DNA of 64,000 nucleotides from the NCBI GenBank assembly GCA_963730225.1, contig CAVSQX010000003.1, forward strand, positions 369,139-433,138. Direction: 5' to 3'. This DNA comes from CAVSQX01 sp963730225 (lineage in GTDB: Bacteria > Planctomycetota > Phycisphaerae > Tepidisphaerales > Tepidisphaeraceae). This document shows positions 19,448-29,274 of the stretch, in pieces; within the stretch, counting starts at the first letter, position 1, and each line of letters opens with the position of its first letter. A program made the position numbers and the translations under genes. The notes beneath the pieces are model-generated. The model had not been told where the DNA came from. It saw only the letters and a program-made list of their open reading frames with translations, and searched no databases.

Positions 19448-20399
19448 ATGGACTTTTCGCCGTCCGTTCATCAGCGATTCATCCACCGCGTTCATCGCAG
19501 GCTGCTGCTGGTGCGCGTCGCCGAATCTCTCGCTCTCACTTTTGCGGTAGGCTGCCTGTTGGCGATCGTTCCGGTGCTGATTCTGCAATGGCGAGGCGAA
19601 TCGATTTTCCCGCTGTTGATGGCGTTGCTTTTTCTCTGTCCCCTGGCCGCGGTCGCAGTGCTTCTGAGGAATTGGCCCACGCACCTTGTCGCCGCCGCCC
19701 AGGCCGATCGGCAATTACGGCTTGGCGAACTTCTCTCGACCGCAATTCAGATTCGTCTGGGCCGCGCCGCTCCCGCTGCCGATGTGCTCTGCGACGCCGT
19801 TCTGGCGATGGCCGACGAGCGCTGCCGAACGCTTGGGCCTTCCGATGTCTTACTGCGTCGATGGGGCGCGCGGGCATGGGGCGGACTGGGCTTGTCCGTC
19901 GCCCTGCTCCTGGCCGCCGCGATGATTCCACTGCGGCCGCTGCGCCTCCGATGCGAACGATTCGGTGCTATCGAACTCTCAACCGAGTATTTCCGCCGCG
20001 CTTCCTTCCGATTTGGCCGTCGCACCAGCCGCGGTGCACAATTCCGCAAGCGACGACGCCAGCCAACTGATCTCGTTTCCACAACCGCCTGGGCGTCCAG
20101 CCGTCGCATCGCCGCCGTCGCCATCCCAATCCGCTCCCGGGCACGAAATGTCGTCGACAGCCGCGGGATCATCCAATTCCATCGGTCGAGCGGCTCGCAG
20201 CGGATCCGATTCCCGTGCGGCATCCATCGCGGAAACCTCGTCGCGCCGCTCCAACTTATCCAAACCCATCGCGCTTCCCGCCTGGAACAGCCGCGCCTGG
20301 CCGCGCGACTCCTCCGGCAATTCCACCGCCGCCGACGAAAACGTCCCGCCCTCCTGCCGCGACCTGGTTCACGATTACTTCGAACGATTTGAGAATTGA
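19448..20399 (+). CDS. Membrane protein of unknown function (one frameshift)
   Basis: About 316 residues. Two membrane helices lie at roughly 26-70 and a third near 145-165, followed by a Ser/Pro/Ala-rich, low-complexity cytoplasmic or periplasmic tail. The tail ends PSCRDLVHDYFERFEN. After the third helix the frame moves by one base near 19940-19960, to a sequence beginning NDSVLSNSQPSISAAL. I do not recognise a family beyond resemblance to planctomycete DUF4175-like membrane proteins. It follows the pseudopilin cluster at 18 bases and may belong to it. Confidence 0.6.
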
Positions 20400-20404
20400 G
20401 CGGC

Positions 20405-20592
20405 GAGTTCACCACGGAGGCACGGAGGGCACGGAGGAGGAAAGGCATAAGAATGAATGCAACGCTCAACACTCAACGTCCAACGTCCACGCAAGATGAG
20501 AGGCGCAACTTTTTCCCTTCAAAGTTGAGCCTTGAGCGTTGAGAGTTGAGCGTTGCATTAATTCCCTCCCTCCGTGCCTCCGTGGTGAACTC
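20405..20592. repeat. Long imperfect inverted repeat
   Basis: Outer arms at 20405-20429 and 20568-20592 are exact complements over 25 bases, built on CCACGGAGGCACGGAGGG. Inner arms at about 20458-20480 and 20534-20557 pair TGCAACGCTCAAC with GTTGAGCGTTGCA. The intervening DNA also contains shorter TCAACG/CGTTGA repeats. The structure fills the gap between the 19448 gene and mqnA and can form one large cruciform or RNA stem. No coding sequence was seen in it. Confidence 0.82.
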
Positions 20593-20628
20593 ACCCGCAT
20601 CTCCCCCTCAGCGGTTATAACCTTCGCC

Positions 20629-21417
20629 ATGTCGCATCGCATCGCCAGCGTCAGCTATCTCAACGCCAAGCCTCTCATTTACGGCCTGGGCGAATCCGAT
20701 GGCATCCAACTGCATCTCGACATTCCCTCCCGTCTTCTCGCTGGCCTTCGCCAGAATCAATTCGACGTTGCGCTTCTTCCCATCATCGATTTTCAGCGCC
20801 TCGGCGGTTTGCGCATTCTCACCAGCGGCGGCATCGGCTCCGACGGCCCGACTCTCACCGTCCGCATTTTCAGCCGCGTTCCGATTGAAAAAATCTTCAC
20901 GCTTGCCTGCGACACCGACAGCCACACGTCCGTCGCCTTGGCTCGTGTGATCCTCGCCGAATCGTTCGGCATCAGGCCCCGGTTCGTGGATCTTTCCAGC
21001 CAGTCGTCCGCAGCCGAAGCGCGGCTGCTCATCGGCGACAAGGTCGTCGCTCAGCAGCCGGGCGATTTTCCCCATCAATTGGACCTGGGCGATGCGTGGA
21101 AGCGCCTAACCGGCCTGCCATTCGTCTTCGCCGCCTGGATGGCTCGCCAAACCGTGCAACTGCGCGATCTTCCGCGCATCCTGGAATCCGCCAAGCTAAA
21201 CGGACTTGCCCACATCGAGCAGATCATCCGCCAACACGCCCAGCCGCTCGGCTGGCCGACGGACCTGGCCCGCCAATATCTGACCGAAAACCTGAGGTTC
21301 GACATCGGCTCGCGCCAGCTTCAGGCCATCGGCACTTTCTTCGATTTCGCCGCTCGAAACGGGTTGATCGCCTCTCCGCCGCGCGATCTGGTTCTCGTCG
21401 GGGCCGATACGGTATGA
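20629..21417 (+). CDS. mqnA: Chorismate dehydratase MqnA (futalosine menaquinone pathway)
   Basis: 262 residues from ATG 20629. Produces 3-enolpyruvoyl-benzoate from chorismate, the first step of the futalosine route to menaquinone. The family opening RIASVSYLNAKPLIYGL at residue 4-20 is clear, as are FDVALLPIIDF near 43 and the ligand loop DTDSHTSVALARVIL near 100. A C-terminal DLARQYLTENLRFDIGS helix follows. Other mqn genes are not in the window. It lies alone between the long inverted repeat and the epimerase gene. Confidence 0.9.
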   Translation: MSHRIASVSYLNAKPLIYGLGESDGIQLHLDIPSRLLAGLRQNQFDVALLPIIDFQRLGGLRILTSGGIGSDGPTLTVRIFSRVPIEKIFTLACDTDSHTSVALARVILAESFGIRPRFVDLSSQSSAAEARLLIGDKVVAQQPGDFPHQLDLGDAWKRLTGLPFVFAAWMARQTVQLRDLPRILESAKLNGLAHIEQIIRQHAQPLGWPTDLARQYLTENLRFDIGSRQLQAIGTFFDFAARNGLIASPPRDLVLVGADTV

Positions 21418-21440
21418 TCCCCGGCTCTTCAGGAGAAGGA

Positions 21441-22580
21441 ATGTTCCATTCGACCGCCGCTCGACTTGCGATTCTCGCGCTCTTGTTTCTTCCCGCCGCT
21501 CTGCGGGCCGACCCGATCGAGCAAAAGCCCTTCGGCACCACCACCGACGGAATGCCCGTCGATCAGATCACCCTTACCAACAAATCGGGCGCATCCGTTC
21601 GGCTGATTACTTTCGGCGCCATCGTCACCAACATTTTCATGCCCGACAGAACCGGCAAGCTCGGAGATGTCGTTCTCGGCTACGACACCGTCAAGGACTA
21701 TGAAATGTCCGGCCCCTTCATGGGCTGCATCGCCGGCCGCTACGCCAACCGAATCGCCAACGGAACGTTCATGCTCGACGGAAATCAATACGCCTTGACC
21801 GTGAATCAGGGGCTCAACACCCTCCACGGCGGGTTCAAGGGATTGGCTAAGCGCCTCTGGAACGCCGACACCGGCATGACCCCCGACGGCCCAACCGTGC
21901 GCTTCACCATCGTCGATCCCGACGGGGCCGAAGGCTTTCCCGGCACGGTCAACGTCACGGTTCTCTACACCTTGACCCAAAACAACTGGCTCAAAATCCA
22001 ATATCTCGCCACCACCGACAAGCCCACGCCGATCAATCTCACCCATCACAGCTATTTCAATCTCAGCGGCACCGGCAAAGGCGACGTGCTGAATTACATC
22101 GCCCGCGTCAACGCCGCCCATTATCTGCCCGTTGACGACACGCTGATTCCCACCGGCCAGATCGCCCCCGTCGCAGGCACGCCGTTCGATTTCACCAAGG
22201 CCAAGCCCATCGGCCGCGACATCAAATCCGTGCCCGGTTCGCAGACCGGCTACGATCACACCATGCTGTTGGACAACCCCGACGCCAAGTTCATCGAAGC
22301 CGCCGACGTGTACGATCCGGATTCCGGCCGGCTGCTTCAGTGCTGGACCACCGAACCCGCCGTGCATTTTTTTACCGGCGGAAATCTCAATTCCATCGCC
22401 GGCAAAAATGGCCAGGTCTACATGCCGTACAGCGCCTTCTGCCTGGAAACCCAGCACTATCCCGATTCCCCGAATCATCCGGAATTCCCCAGTACCATTC
22501 TTCGTCCCGGCCACGTCTATCGGCAGGTGACCGAATTCCGATTCTCGATCCCCGAGAAACCCCTGGAGGCCGAGCAATGA
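21441..22580 (+). CDS. galM: Exported aldose 1-epimerase (galactose mutarotase)
   Basis: 379 residues from ATG 21441, preceded by AGGAGAAGGA. A signal peptide (FHSTAARLAILALLFLPAALRA) shows export. Catalytic residues of the family are visible: GRYANRIANG (Arg), LNTLHGG (His), NLTHHSYFNLSG (general acid His, about residue 205), a DHT region (YDHTMLLD) and the C-terminal FCLETQHYPDSPNHPEFPS with the catalytic Glu. It interconverts alpha and beta anomers of hexoses in the periplasm. The stop overlaps the next gene by four bases. Confidence 0.93.
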   Translation: MFHSTAARLAILALLFLPAALRADPIEQKPFGTTTDGMPVDQITLTNKSGASVRLITFGAIVTNIFMPDRTGKLGDVVLGYDTVKDYEMSGPFMGCIAGRYANRIANGTFMLDGNQYALTVNQGLNTLHGGFKGLAKRLWNADTGMTPDGPTVRFTIVDPDGAEGFPGTVNVTVLYTLTQNNWLKIQYLATTDKPTPINLTHHSYFNLSGTGKGDVLNYIARVNAAHYLPVDDTLIPTGQIAPVAGTPFDFTKAKPIGRDIKSVPGSQTGYDHTMLLDNPDAKFIEAADVYDPDSGRLLQCWTTEPAVHFFTGGNLNSIAGKNGQVYMPYSAFCLETQHYPDSPNHPEFPSTILRPGHVYRQVTEFRFSIPEKPLEAEQ

Positions 22581-23437
22581 CGCGCCCAATCCTTCGGCTG
22601 ATTTTCATCATCGCCATCGCATTTCTTCCGGCCGCTTTCGCCGCCGCCCAGGATAAGCAGGTCGGCGCCGGTAAAGTCGTCGGCCTGGATTATTTCTTCA
22701 ACCACCAGGTTCAAAACGGCAAGCAGTTCCATTACATCTGGGAAGACACGAAAAACTCCGGCTACTCCAAGTTCGGCGACATCTTCAAAAGCTACGGCGC
22801 GACGCTGGCCAAGCTCGAAAAAGCTCCCACCGTCGATGATCTGAACAAATTCTCCATCTACATCATCGTCAATCCCAGCACCGAAAAAACCGCCGCCGAT
22901 CACAAGCCCAACTACATCCAGCCCGCCGATGCCGATGCCATCGCCGCATGGGTTCACGACGGCGGCGTGCTGGCGCTTTTCGCCAACGACAAAAACACCT
23001 CCGAGATCGAACATTTTTCGATGCTCGCCCAGCGATTCGGCATCACCTTCAACAACGACATTCGCAACAGCCCCATTCCCACCCACGCCGAGCAGGCCCG
23101 CGGCGCCTTCGGCCCCGATCTTTTCCCAGATCATCCTCTCTTCAAAGGCATCACCGGCAGCATCTACATGAAAGAAATCTGCACGCTCGCCGTGCAAGAC
23201 CCCGCCCAGGCGCTTCTGACCGCACCCAAGCAAAACGATCAACCGGGCGCCGATGTCATCATGGCCACCAGCCACTACGGCAAAGGCCTGGTTTTCGCCG
23301 TCGGCGACCCTTGGATTTACAACGAGTACATTGACGTGACCAATCCGACGATCAAATTCCAGAACCGCAAAGCCGCGGAGAATCTCTGTCAGTGGCTTCT
23401 CTCCGCCGCCCAGCCGCCGATGGAAAAAACCCAATGA
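22577..23437 (+). CDS. Exported DUF4350/ThuA-like protein
   Basis: 286 residues with a signal peptide (LRLIFIIAIAFLPAAFAAAQ). The mature part resembles the glutamine-amidotransferase-like fold of DUF4350/GldG proteins. It has a strand and loop FSIYIIVNPSTEK, then ADAIAAWVHDGGVLALFANDK, and near the end HYGKGLVFAVGDPWIYNEYI. There is no catalytic Cys of a true glutaminase. It overlaps the mutarotase gene by ATGA, so a carbohydrate-related role is plausible but unproven. Confidence 0.68.
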   Translation: MTRPILRLIFIIAIAFLPAAFAAAQDKQVGAGKVVGLDYFFNHQVQNGKQFHYIWEDTKNSGYSKFGDIFKSYGATLAKLEKAPTVDDLNKFSIYIIVNPSTEKTAADHKPNYIQPADADAIAAWVHDGGVLALFANDKNTSEIEHFSMLAQRFGITFNNDIRNSPIPTHAEQARGAFGPDLFPDHPLFKGITGSIYMKEICTLAVQDPAQALLTAPKQNDQPGADVIMATSHYGKGLVFAVGDPWIYNEYIDVTNPTIKFQNRKAAENLCQWLLSAAQPPMEKTQ

Positions 23438-23471
23438 CCCACTCCCTGAGTAATTATTGAAAATTGGGATT

Positions 23472-25058
23472 TCATTGGAATTTCGATTCGCCTGCCTGGA
23501 TCACCCGCTCCCCCAGCGCCTCGCCAACCCGCCGCACCACATCTTCCCAATCACCGATGCGCTTCTGTCGAAACAGCCGCATCGTCGGATACCACGGTGA
23601 ATCCTCGCGATTCAACATCCACCGCCAATCCGGCGCAAACGGCAACATCACCCACACCGGTTTGCCCATCGCTCCCGCCAGATGCACCACCGCCGTATCC
23701 ACCGAAATCACCAGATCCATTTGCGCAATCAGCGCCGCGGTGTCGGCGAAATCACCAAGCTCATTGGTCAAGTCGATGAACGACAACTCGGACGGTGGAT
23801 TTGCCGCCCGCCGCGCGGCCTCTCCTTTCTGGAGGCTGTAAAATTGAACGCCGCTCACCGTCGACAGCGGCGACAGAACCGAGAACGGAATCGAACGGCT
23901 GGAATCTTTTTTGTGCAGCGGGTTTCCGGCCCAGGCCAGCGCGGTCCGCAGTCCAGCCGGGGGTTTGCTCACTTTGTCTCGCCAGGATTCCACCAGCTCC
24001 GGATCGGGAAACAGGTACGGAATTGACGCCGGAATTGATTCCAGCGTGGTCTTCAACGCCAGCGGCAAACTCATCAACGGACCTTGAAAATCGAACGGCG
24101 GCAGAGGCTCGCCCCGTTTCAGAATACGATGCACCCCAGCCACGCTTTCGGCGATCCGTTCCAGCCCGCACTGAACTTCGAGAATGATCTTGGCCCCGCG
24201 CGACGCCAGCAGCGGAACATAACGCAGGAACTGAATGGTGTCGCCCAGCCCCTGCTCGGCGTGAAGCAGAATCGTCTGTCCCGCGATTTCCTGCCCAGTA
24301 AAAAGCGGCTGGAAATTCGACTTGTGTGCCTGTATGCCGGGCAGCTTCAACCGCCATTCATGCTCTTTCCAACCGGTCTGAAAATCTCCCCGCAACAGCA
24401 GTGCGAGAGCCAGATCGTTATGCGCCTGCGGCCAATCGGGATTGAGAGCAATGGCCCGCCGATACGCCGCGATGGCCTGGTCGACTTGTCCCACATCTTG
24501 CAGGACTAAACCGAGATTGTAATGGACTTGGGCCAGTTCTGGCTTGAGGGCGATGGCCCGACCGTACGCCGCGATCGCCTCATTCCGTCGCCCGGCTTCG
24601 TTCAAGGCATTGCCGAGATTGCTAAAAATCTCGGCCGAGTCGGGGTTAATGGCCAGCCCCTGGCGATAGACATTGATAGCCTCTTCCAACTCACCCGAAT
24701 CCTTCAGCGCGGCCCCGAGATTGCCGTGGGCTTGCGCGTCGGCGGGATTGCGTGCGATCGCCTGGCGATACGCCCCGATCGCTTCCGCCAGCCGCCCGTT
24801 ATTTTGCAGGGCAATCCCGAGGTTGTAGTAAGCGCCAGGCAGACTCGCCTTGAGGGCGATCGCGCGACTAATCAAGTCGATTGCCGTGTCCGCCTGGCCC
24901 GTCTGATTCGCAACCAACCCCAGAAGATACATCGCCCCAACATGATTCGGCTGCTGGGAAAGAATCCGACGGTAAAGCTGCTCAGCTTCGGACAATCTTC
25001 CGGCATGGTGATGCCGCTGCGCCAGATCGAAGGTTTGTTGGTCCGTTAGCTCTGCCAT
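23472..25058 (-). CDS. TPR protein with GT9-like glycosyltransferase domain, paralogue 1
   Basis: 528 residues from ATG 25058; GTG at 25067 is an alternative. About eight tetratricopeptide repeats fill residues 5-275, with the period visible in YYNLGIALQNNGRLAEAIGAY. The C-terminal domain has ILLHAEQGLGDTIQFLRYVPL, ALAWAGNP and MDLVISVDTAVVHLAGAMGK, the donor-binding pattern of heptosyltransferase-like (GT9) proteins. It ends WRWMLNREDSPWYPTMRLFRQ. The likely role is cytoplasmic protein or surface-glycan glycosylation. The next two genes upstream are paralogues, giving three copies in a row. Confidence 0.82.
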   Translation of the reverse strand: MAELTDQQTFDLAQRHHHAGRLSEAEQLYRRILSQQPNHVGAMYLLGLVANQTGQADTAIDLISRAIALKASLPGAYYNLGIALQNNGRLAEAIGAYRQAIARNPADAQAHGNLGAALKDSGELEEAINVYRQGLAINPDSAEIFSNLGNALNEAGRRNEAIAAYGRAIALKPELAQVHYNLGLVLQDVGQVDQAIAAYRRAIALNPDWPQAHNDLALALLLRGDFQTGWKEHEWRLKLPGIQAHKSNFQPLFTGQEIAGQTILLHAEQGLGDTIQFLRYVPLLASRGAKIILEVQCGLERIAESVAGVHRILKRGEPLPPFDFQGPLMSLPLALKTTLESIPASIPYLFPDPELVESWRDKVSKPPAGLRTALAWAGNPLHKKDSSRSIPFSVLSPLSTVSGVQFYSLQKGEAARRAANPPSELSFIDLTNELGDFADTAALIAQMDLVISVDTAVVHLAGAMGKPVWVMLPFAPDWRWMLNREDSPWYPTMRLFRQKRIGDWEDVVRRVGEALGERVIQAGESKFQ

Positions 25059-25154
25059 CGGCGTCACGATCTTATCGCCGTCGGTCGGCCCGGCCACTGA
25101 TTCGCACGCGTCCCGCCAACCGATCAAGATCGTCGGCCTTTGCCGAATGAAAAA

Positions 25155-26720
25155 TCATTTTGCCGCACCAACCAACTGCCGCAATTGCGTGGCCATGTCC
25201 TGGCTGACTCCCAGCCAATCCGAATCAGTTCTCTGGCGGAACAATCGCATCGTTGGATACCAGGGACTGTCCGTGCGATCGAGCATCCAGCGAAATTCCG
25301 CCTCCTTGGGAATTAAAACCCATACGCGTTTGCCCAACGCCCCGGCGAGATGAGCCACGCTGGTGTCCACAGAAATCACCAGGTCCAAATTGGAAACCAG
25401 CGCCGCGGAATCGGCAAAATCGGCCAGTGGATCGGCAATTCGCTGCAACCGCATCCCGGCCGGCGTCGCCTGATCGGCCGGGAGGCCTTTTTGCAGGCTG
25501 TAGAACGTCACTCCTTCCACCTCCCCCAGCGGCGTCAACTCGGCAAGGAAGCGCGACCGCTTGTCATTATTCACCGCGCTGCCCGCCCACGCTAAACCCA
25601 CCTTGAACGTCGTGTCGCCTGCCAGTCTTCGTGCCCACTCTGTCGCCAGTTCTGGCGGAGGAGATATATACGGCACATCGGCGGGAACAGAATCCAAGAT
25701 TGTATTAAAAATCATTGGCAGACTTTGAAGTGGAATCTGCCAATCGAACGCGGGCAACGCATCTCCTGCCGCGACGACCTGTGAAATTCCCTTCACGCTT
25801 TGCAGCAAACGAACCAACGTCGGCTGGCATTCCAGCAGCACCCTGGCGCCGCGGTGACATACCAACGTGGCGTAGCGAACGAACTGAATCGCATCGCCAA
25901 ATCCCCCCTCGGCAAACAGCAGAACCGTCTTTCCCCGGGGATCTTCACCGTTCCACCGCGGCTGCGGGAAGCTTCGCTTGAGCCGTCCACCGTTACGCTC
26001 AAGCCGCCACTCAAACTCCTTCCATCCCTCTTCAAAACGCCCCAGTAACAGCAGGTAAAATGCAAGATCCCAATGCATGTCCGCCGAACCAGGCTGCAAC
26101 CCAACGGCCGCTCGGCACGCGTCAATCGCTTCACTAACCAACCCTTTTCTCGCCAGCGCATCGGCCAGATTTCCATGAGCTTCGGCGAAATCGTACTTCA
26201 GCGCAATTGCGTGACGGTACGCCACGATTGCTTCATCAAGGCGTCCCGTTTCCTTCAGCGCGTTTGCGAGATTATTGTGCACCTCGGCACGGTTCGGCTG
26301 GATATCCAGTGCCCGGCGATAGGCGATGATGGCTTGATCGAGTTCTCCCAACTCTTTCAACGCAGCACCCAGATTACTGTGGGCCTCCACATGATCCGGC
26401 GTGCGGGCAATCTCCTGGCGATACGCTTCAATCGCTTCCCGCAGTCGCCCGCTGTTTTGCAGCGCGATGCCCAGGTTGTAATGACCCTGCGGCAAATCCG
26501 AATTGAGCGCAAGAGCCCGGCTGATCAGCTTCACCGCCGCCTCTTTCTCTCCCAACCGAGTCGCAATCAATCCCGAAAGATAAATCGCTCCAACATGCTC
26601 GGGCTGCTCCGATAGAATCCGCCGAAATAACTCTTCCGCCTCCCTTAGCCGGCCCGCCTGAAGATGCCGCGATGCCAGATCAAAGATCTGTTGGCTCGAA
26701 AGCTGGGACATGGAGGGCAT
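25155..26720 (-). CDS. TPR protein with GT9-like glycosyltransferase domain, paralogue 2
   Basis: 521 residues. Same architecture as the gene before it: TPR units to about residue 270 (for example QGHYNLGIALQNSGRLREAI), then VLLFAEGGFGDAIQFVRYATL, VGLAWAGSAV, MD-equivalent NLDLVISVDTSVAHLAGALGK and WMLDRTDSPWYPTMRLFRQ. The frame is intact. The two genes differ enough to be an old duplication. ATG 26720 is used; a second ATG nine bases in is also possible. Confidence 0.82.
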   Translation of the reverse strand: MPSMSQLSSQQIFDLASRHLQAGRLREAEELFRRILSEQPEHVGAIYLSGLIATRLGEKEAAVKLISRALALNSDLPQGHYNLGIALQNSGRLREAIEAYRQEIARTPDHVEAHSNLGAALKELGELDQAIIAYRRALDIQPNRAEVHNNLANALKETGRLDEAIVAYRHAIALKYDFAEAHGNLADALARKGLVSEAIDACRAAVGLQPGSADMHWDLAFYLLLLGRFEEGWKEFEWRLERNGGRLKRSFPQPRWNGEDPRGKTVLLFAEGGFGDAIQFVRYATLVCHRGARVLLECQPTLVRLLQSVKGISQVVAAGDALPAFDWQIPLQSLPMIFNTILDSVPADVPYISPPPELATEWARRLAGDTTFKVGLAWAGSAVNNDKRSRFLAELTPLGEVEGVTFYSLQKGLPADQATPAGMRLQRIADPLADFADSAALVSNLDLVISVDTSVAHLAGALGKRVWVLIPKEAEFRWMLDRTDSPWYPTMRLFRQRTDSDWLGVSQDMATQLRQLVGAAK

Positions 26721-26795
26721 TATTTTATCGACGTAGCCAGTCCGACTCTATCCGCCCTAAACCGTAACGCCACCGACGGAAAAGAAACCCAATGA

Positions 26796-26831
26796 CCAAA
26801 TCCCAATCGGAAATAGGTCATTGGGATTTGG
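26796..26831. repeat. Perfect 12-bp inverted repeat between TPR paralogues 2 and 3
   Basis: CCAAATCCCAAT at 26796-26807 and ATTGGGATTTGG at 26820-26831 form a hairpin with a 12-base loop, just past the stop codon of paralogue 3. No strong T run follows on the minus strand. A related ATTGGGATTT stretch lies after paralogue 1 near 23462, so these tails were probably duplicated together with the genes. Confidence 0.65.
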
Positions 26832-26834
26832 TAA

Positions 26835-28341
26835 TTAGGATTTCGATTCGCCACCACGGGTTACCCTCTCCCTCAGAGCCTCGCCAACTCGCCGCACCAC
26901 ATCTCCCCAATCCCCAATGCTTCTTTGCCGAAACAACCGGATCGTCGGATACCACGGCGAATCGTCCCGATTCAGCATCCATCGCCAATCCGCCGCGAAA
27001 GGCAACATGATCCAAACCTGCTTTCCCATCGCCCCCGCCAGATGTGCAACGGCGATGTCGACCGAAATCACCAGATCCATCCGATCGATCAGCGCCGCGG
27101 TGTCCGCGAAATCGGCAAGCTCCCTTGTCCAATCGATGATTGCATCGCTCGCCGGCGGAATCGCCGTCGCGGGCTTTTGCAGGCTGTAGAATTGCGCGCC
27201 TCCCGTCGCAAATACGGGCGACAACTCCGCAATTGTCATCGAACGATTCCGATCATTTATGTGCGTGGAACTTCCCGCCCAAACCACGCCGACTTTGAAT
27301 CCCGAGGTGGCATCGCCCAGTCCCCGCCGCCAGCCTTTTCAATTCCGGCTGCACCTGTAGCACCACATTTGCCCCGCGCGACGCCAGCAACGGGGCATAG
27401 CGCATAAACTGAATCGTATCGCCCAGCCCCTGTTCGGCGTGCAACAAAATCGTTTGCCCCCGGAGTTCTTGCCCACGAAAAAGCGGCTGTGGAATCGATC
27501 GCTTCGATTCCGCCGCCCGCGGTCGCCATTCATGCTCTTCCCAACCATGCTCAAAATCCCCCTTGGTCAGCAGCGCCATGCCAAGATGAAAATGCCCCCT
27601 GGGCCACGTGGAGTTGAGCGCCACCGCTTGCCGATATGCGGCGATCGCCTCATCGACCCGGCCTTTGCATTGCAACGCAGTCCCCAGGTTGACATGCGCC
27701 TCGAGCAATCTCGGATTGAGGGCAATCGCGCGCCGACAGGCCGCGATCGCCTCATCGAGCTCTCCCTTTTTGTTCAGCGCACTGGCCAGATTGCTGTAAA
27801 CTTCCGCAGAATTCGGCCGCAGCGCAACGGCCTTGCGATGGGCTGCGATCGCATCGTCGAGTTGTCCCTTTTCCTTCAGTGCATTGCCCAGGCTGCTGTG
27901 GGCTTCCGCCATCGCCGCATCCAGAGCGATTGCCTTTCGGTACGCCGCAATCGCCTCGTCGAGCCGGCCCATCTCGTGCAGAGCGACGCCAAGATTCCCG
28001 TGAGCCGGAGCATAGCCGGGGTTCAGCGAAATCGCCCGACGGTAAGCGACGATCGCTTCTTCAAACAACCCTTTGTCCTTCAGCACATTTCCAAGATTGC
28101 CGTACCCTTCTGGCCATGTCGGGTTCAGCGCGACGGAACGGCGAATCAAATCCAACGCAACATCGCTCCGACCCGTTTGGTGCGCAATCAATCCCAAAAA
28201 ATGCAGCGCCCCAGCGTGATCTGCCTGCCGGGAAAGAATCTCTCGGTAAATACCCTCGGCCTCCGGCAATCGCCCGGCTTGATGATGCTGCAATGCCAGA
28301 TTCATCGCCGACGTCTGGTTCGTCATTCCATCATTCGTCAT
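26835..28341 (-). pseudogene. TPR/GT9-like paralogue 3 with internal deletion and frameshift
   Basis: The start at 28341 overlaps the sigma-factor stop by ATGA, so it would be translationally coupled. TPR units run as in the other copies to WEEHEWRP. ILLHAEQGLGDTIQFMRYAPL follows, and the frame then ends just after VLQVQPELKRL. The next readable piece, in another frame, starts WRRGLGDATSGFKVGVVWAGSS and continues to the normal C-terminus. Compared with the two intact copies, about 70 residues between these points are gone, which removes the middle of the Rossmann region. A real deletion is likelier than an indel error here. The product would lack a working transferase domain. Confidence 0.75.
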
Positions 28342-29264
28342 TGATTCGATTTTCGGGCTTCGGTCTTCGTCATTCTCCCCGACAGGAATCCCACCGTCGA
28401 CTGAAAAATCCTCTCCCGCAACTGCACCGGCTCCTTGGCCGAATCGCGCTTCAAGTCTTCCAGATTCGCCTGGCAGAATCGGCACCCCAATTTCCCGACG
28501 TGAAACTCGACAAACTCCTTCCACGGCTCCTCGAGCGTTCCCAGCACGAATCGTCCCAGCGTGCTGCGTTTGGGGCACGTCGGCCGCAGCCGCTCCCACG
28601 CCCGGGTGAGAACCGAATCGGCCGCCTCGGCACTGCCCCAATCGAATTGCCGCAGCGCCTCCCGTTGCGGGCCCGACAGATTTTGCGTCACGTGATCTCG
28701 AATCTGCGCCAGCGCCCGAAATTTGAAAACGCCGATCTGCTTCTCATCCATCCCACACAGCTTGGCGACTTCCTTATTCCGCACCTGCGCGTAGAAGAGC
28801 AATTCCACCACCCGCAGATCATCGAGTTTCTTTTCCTGCCGCAGCCGGCGAACCAGGCCGTCCAATCCCTTGGCCACCGCTTCCTCCAGCAAATCCGTCT
28901 GCTCGTCTCGCCGGGCGTACCAACTGGGCGTGTGCCGATCGGCCGATTCCTGCGTCTGGGCCGTATCCTGAATCGCGCACAAAGCGACTTTCCTTCCGCG
29001 AAATTGATCGATCATCCGTCGCCGCAGAATCGTGAACAGATACGTTTCCAGACTGGCATCGGCGCGAAAATTTTTCAGCGATTGTAAAAACAGCAGAAAT
29101 GTTTCCTGTACCAGATCGTCCGCATCCGCCGCCGTCGGCAGCCGCGATCGGGCAAAGGCTAAAAGCCGTCCGTGATAGCGCGCAACCAACTGCGACCACG
29201 CGTCGCTGTTGCCCCGCGCGATCTGATCCAGCAGATATCGATCCGCCTCACTGGCCTCACCCAT
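28338..29264 (-). CDS. ECF-type sigma factor with Cys-containing C-terminal extension
   Basis: 308 residues. Sigma region 2 is clear (about 18-95: DADDLVQETFLLFLQSLKNF, then TYLFTILRRRMIDQFRGRK). Region 4 lies near 140-200 (LDDLRVVELLFYAQVRNKEV, then GMDEKQIGVFKFRALAQIRD). A C-terminal extension includes RPTCPKRSTLGRFVLGTLEE and FHVGKLGCRFCQANLEDL, a pattern I associate with planctomycete ECF groups; the Cys residues may bind metal. It sits 10 bases below a small membrane protein gene and the Ser/Thr kinase gene, so kinase control of the sigma factor is likely. Confidence 0.87.
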   Translation of the reverse strand: MGEASEADRYLLDQIARGNSDAWSQLVARYHGRLLAFARSRLPTAADADDLVQETFLLFLQSLKNFRADASLETYLFTILRRRMIDQFRGRKVALCAIQDTAQTQESADRHTPSWYARRDEQTDLLEEAVAKGLDGLVRRLRQEKKLDDLRVVELLFYAQVRNKEVAKLCGMDEKQIGVFKFRALAQIRDHVTQNLSGPQREALRQFDWGSAEAADSVLTRAWERLRPTCPKRSTLGRFVLGTLEEPWKEFVEFHVGKLGCRFCQANLEDLKRDSAKEPVQLRERIFQSTVGFLSGRMTKTEARKSNQ

Positions 29265-29274
29265 TGCCGGCCCA

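Noticed and set aside
21429..23434. Long minus-strand frames opposite the mutarotase and DUF4350-like genes
   Set aside because: No family features; plus-strand genes have signal peptides, ribosome binding sites and family motifs.
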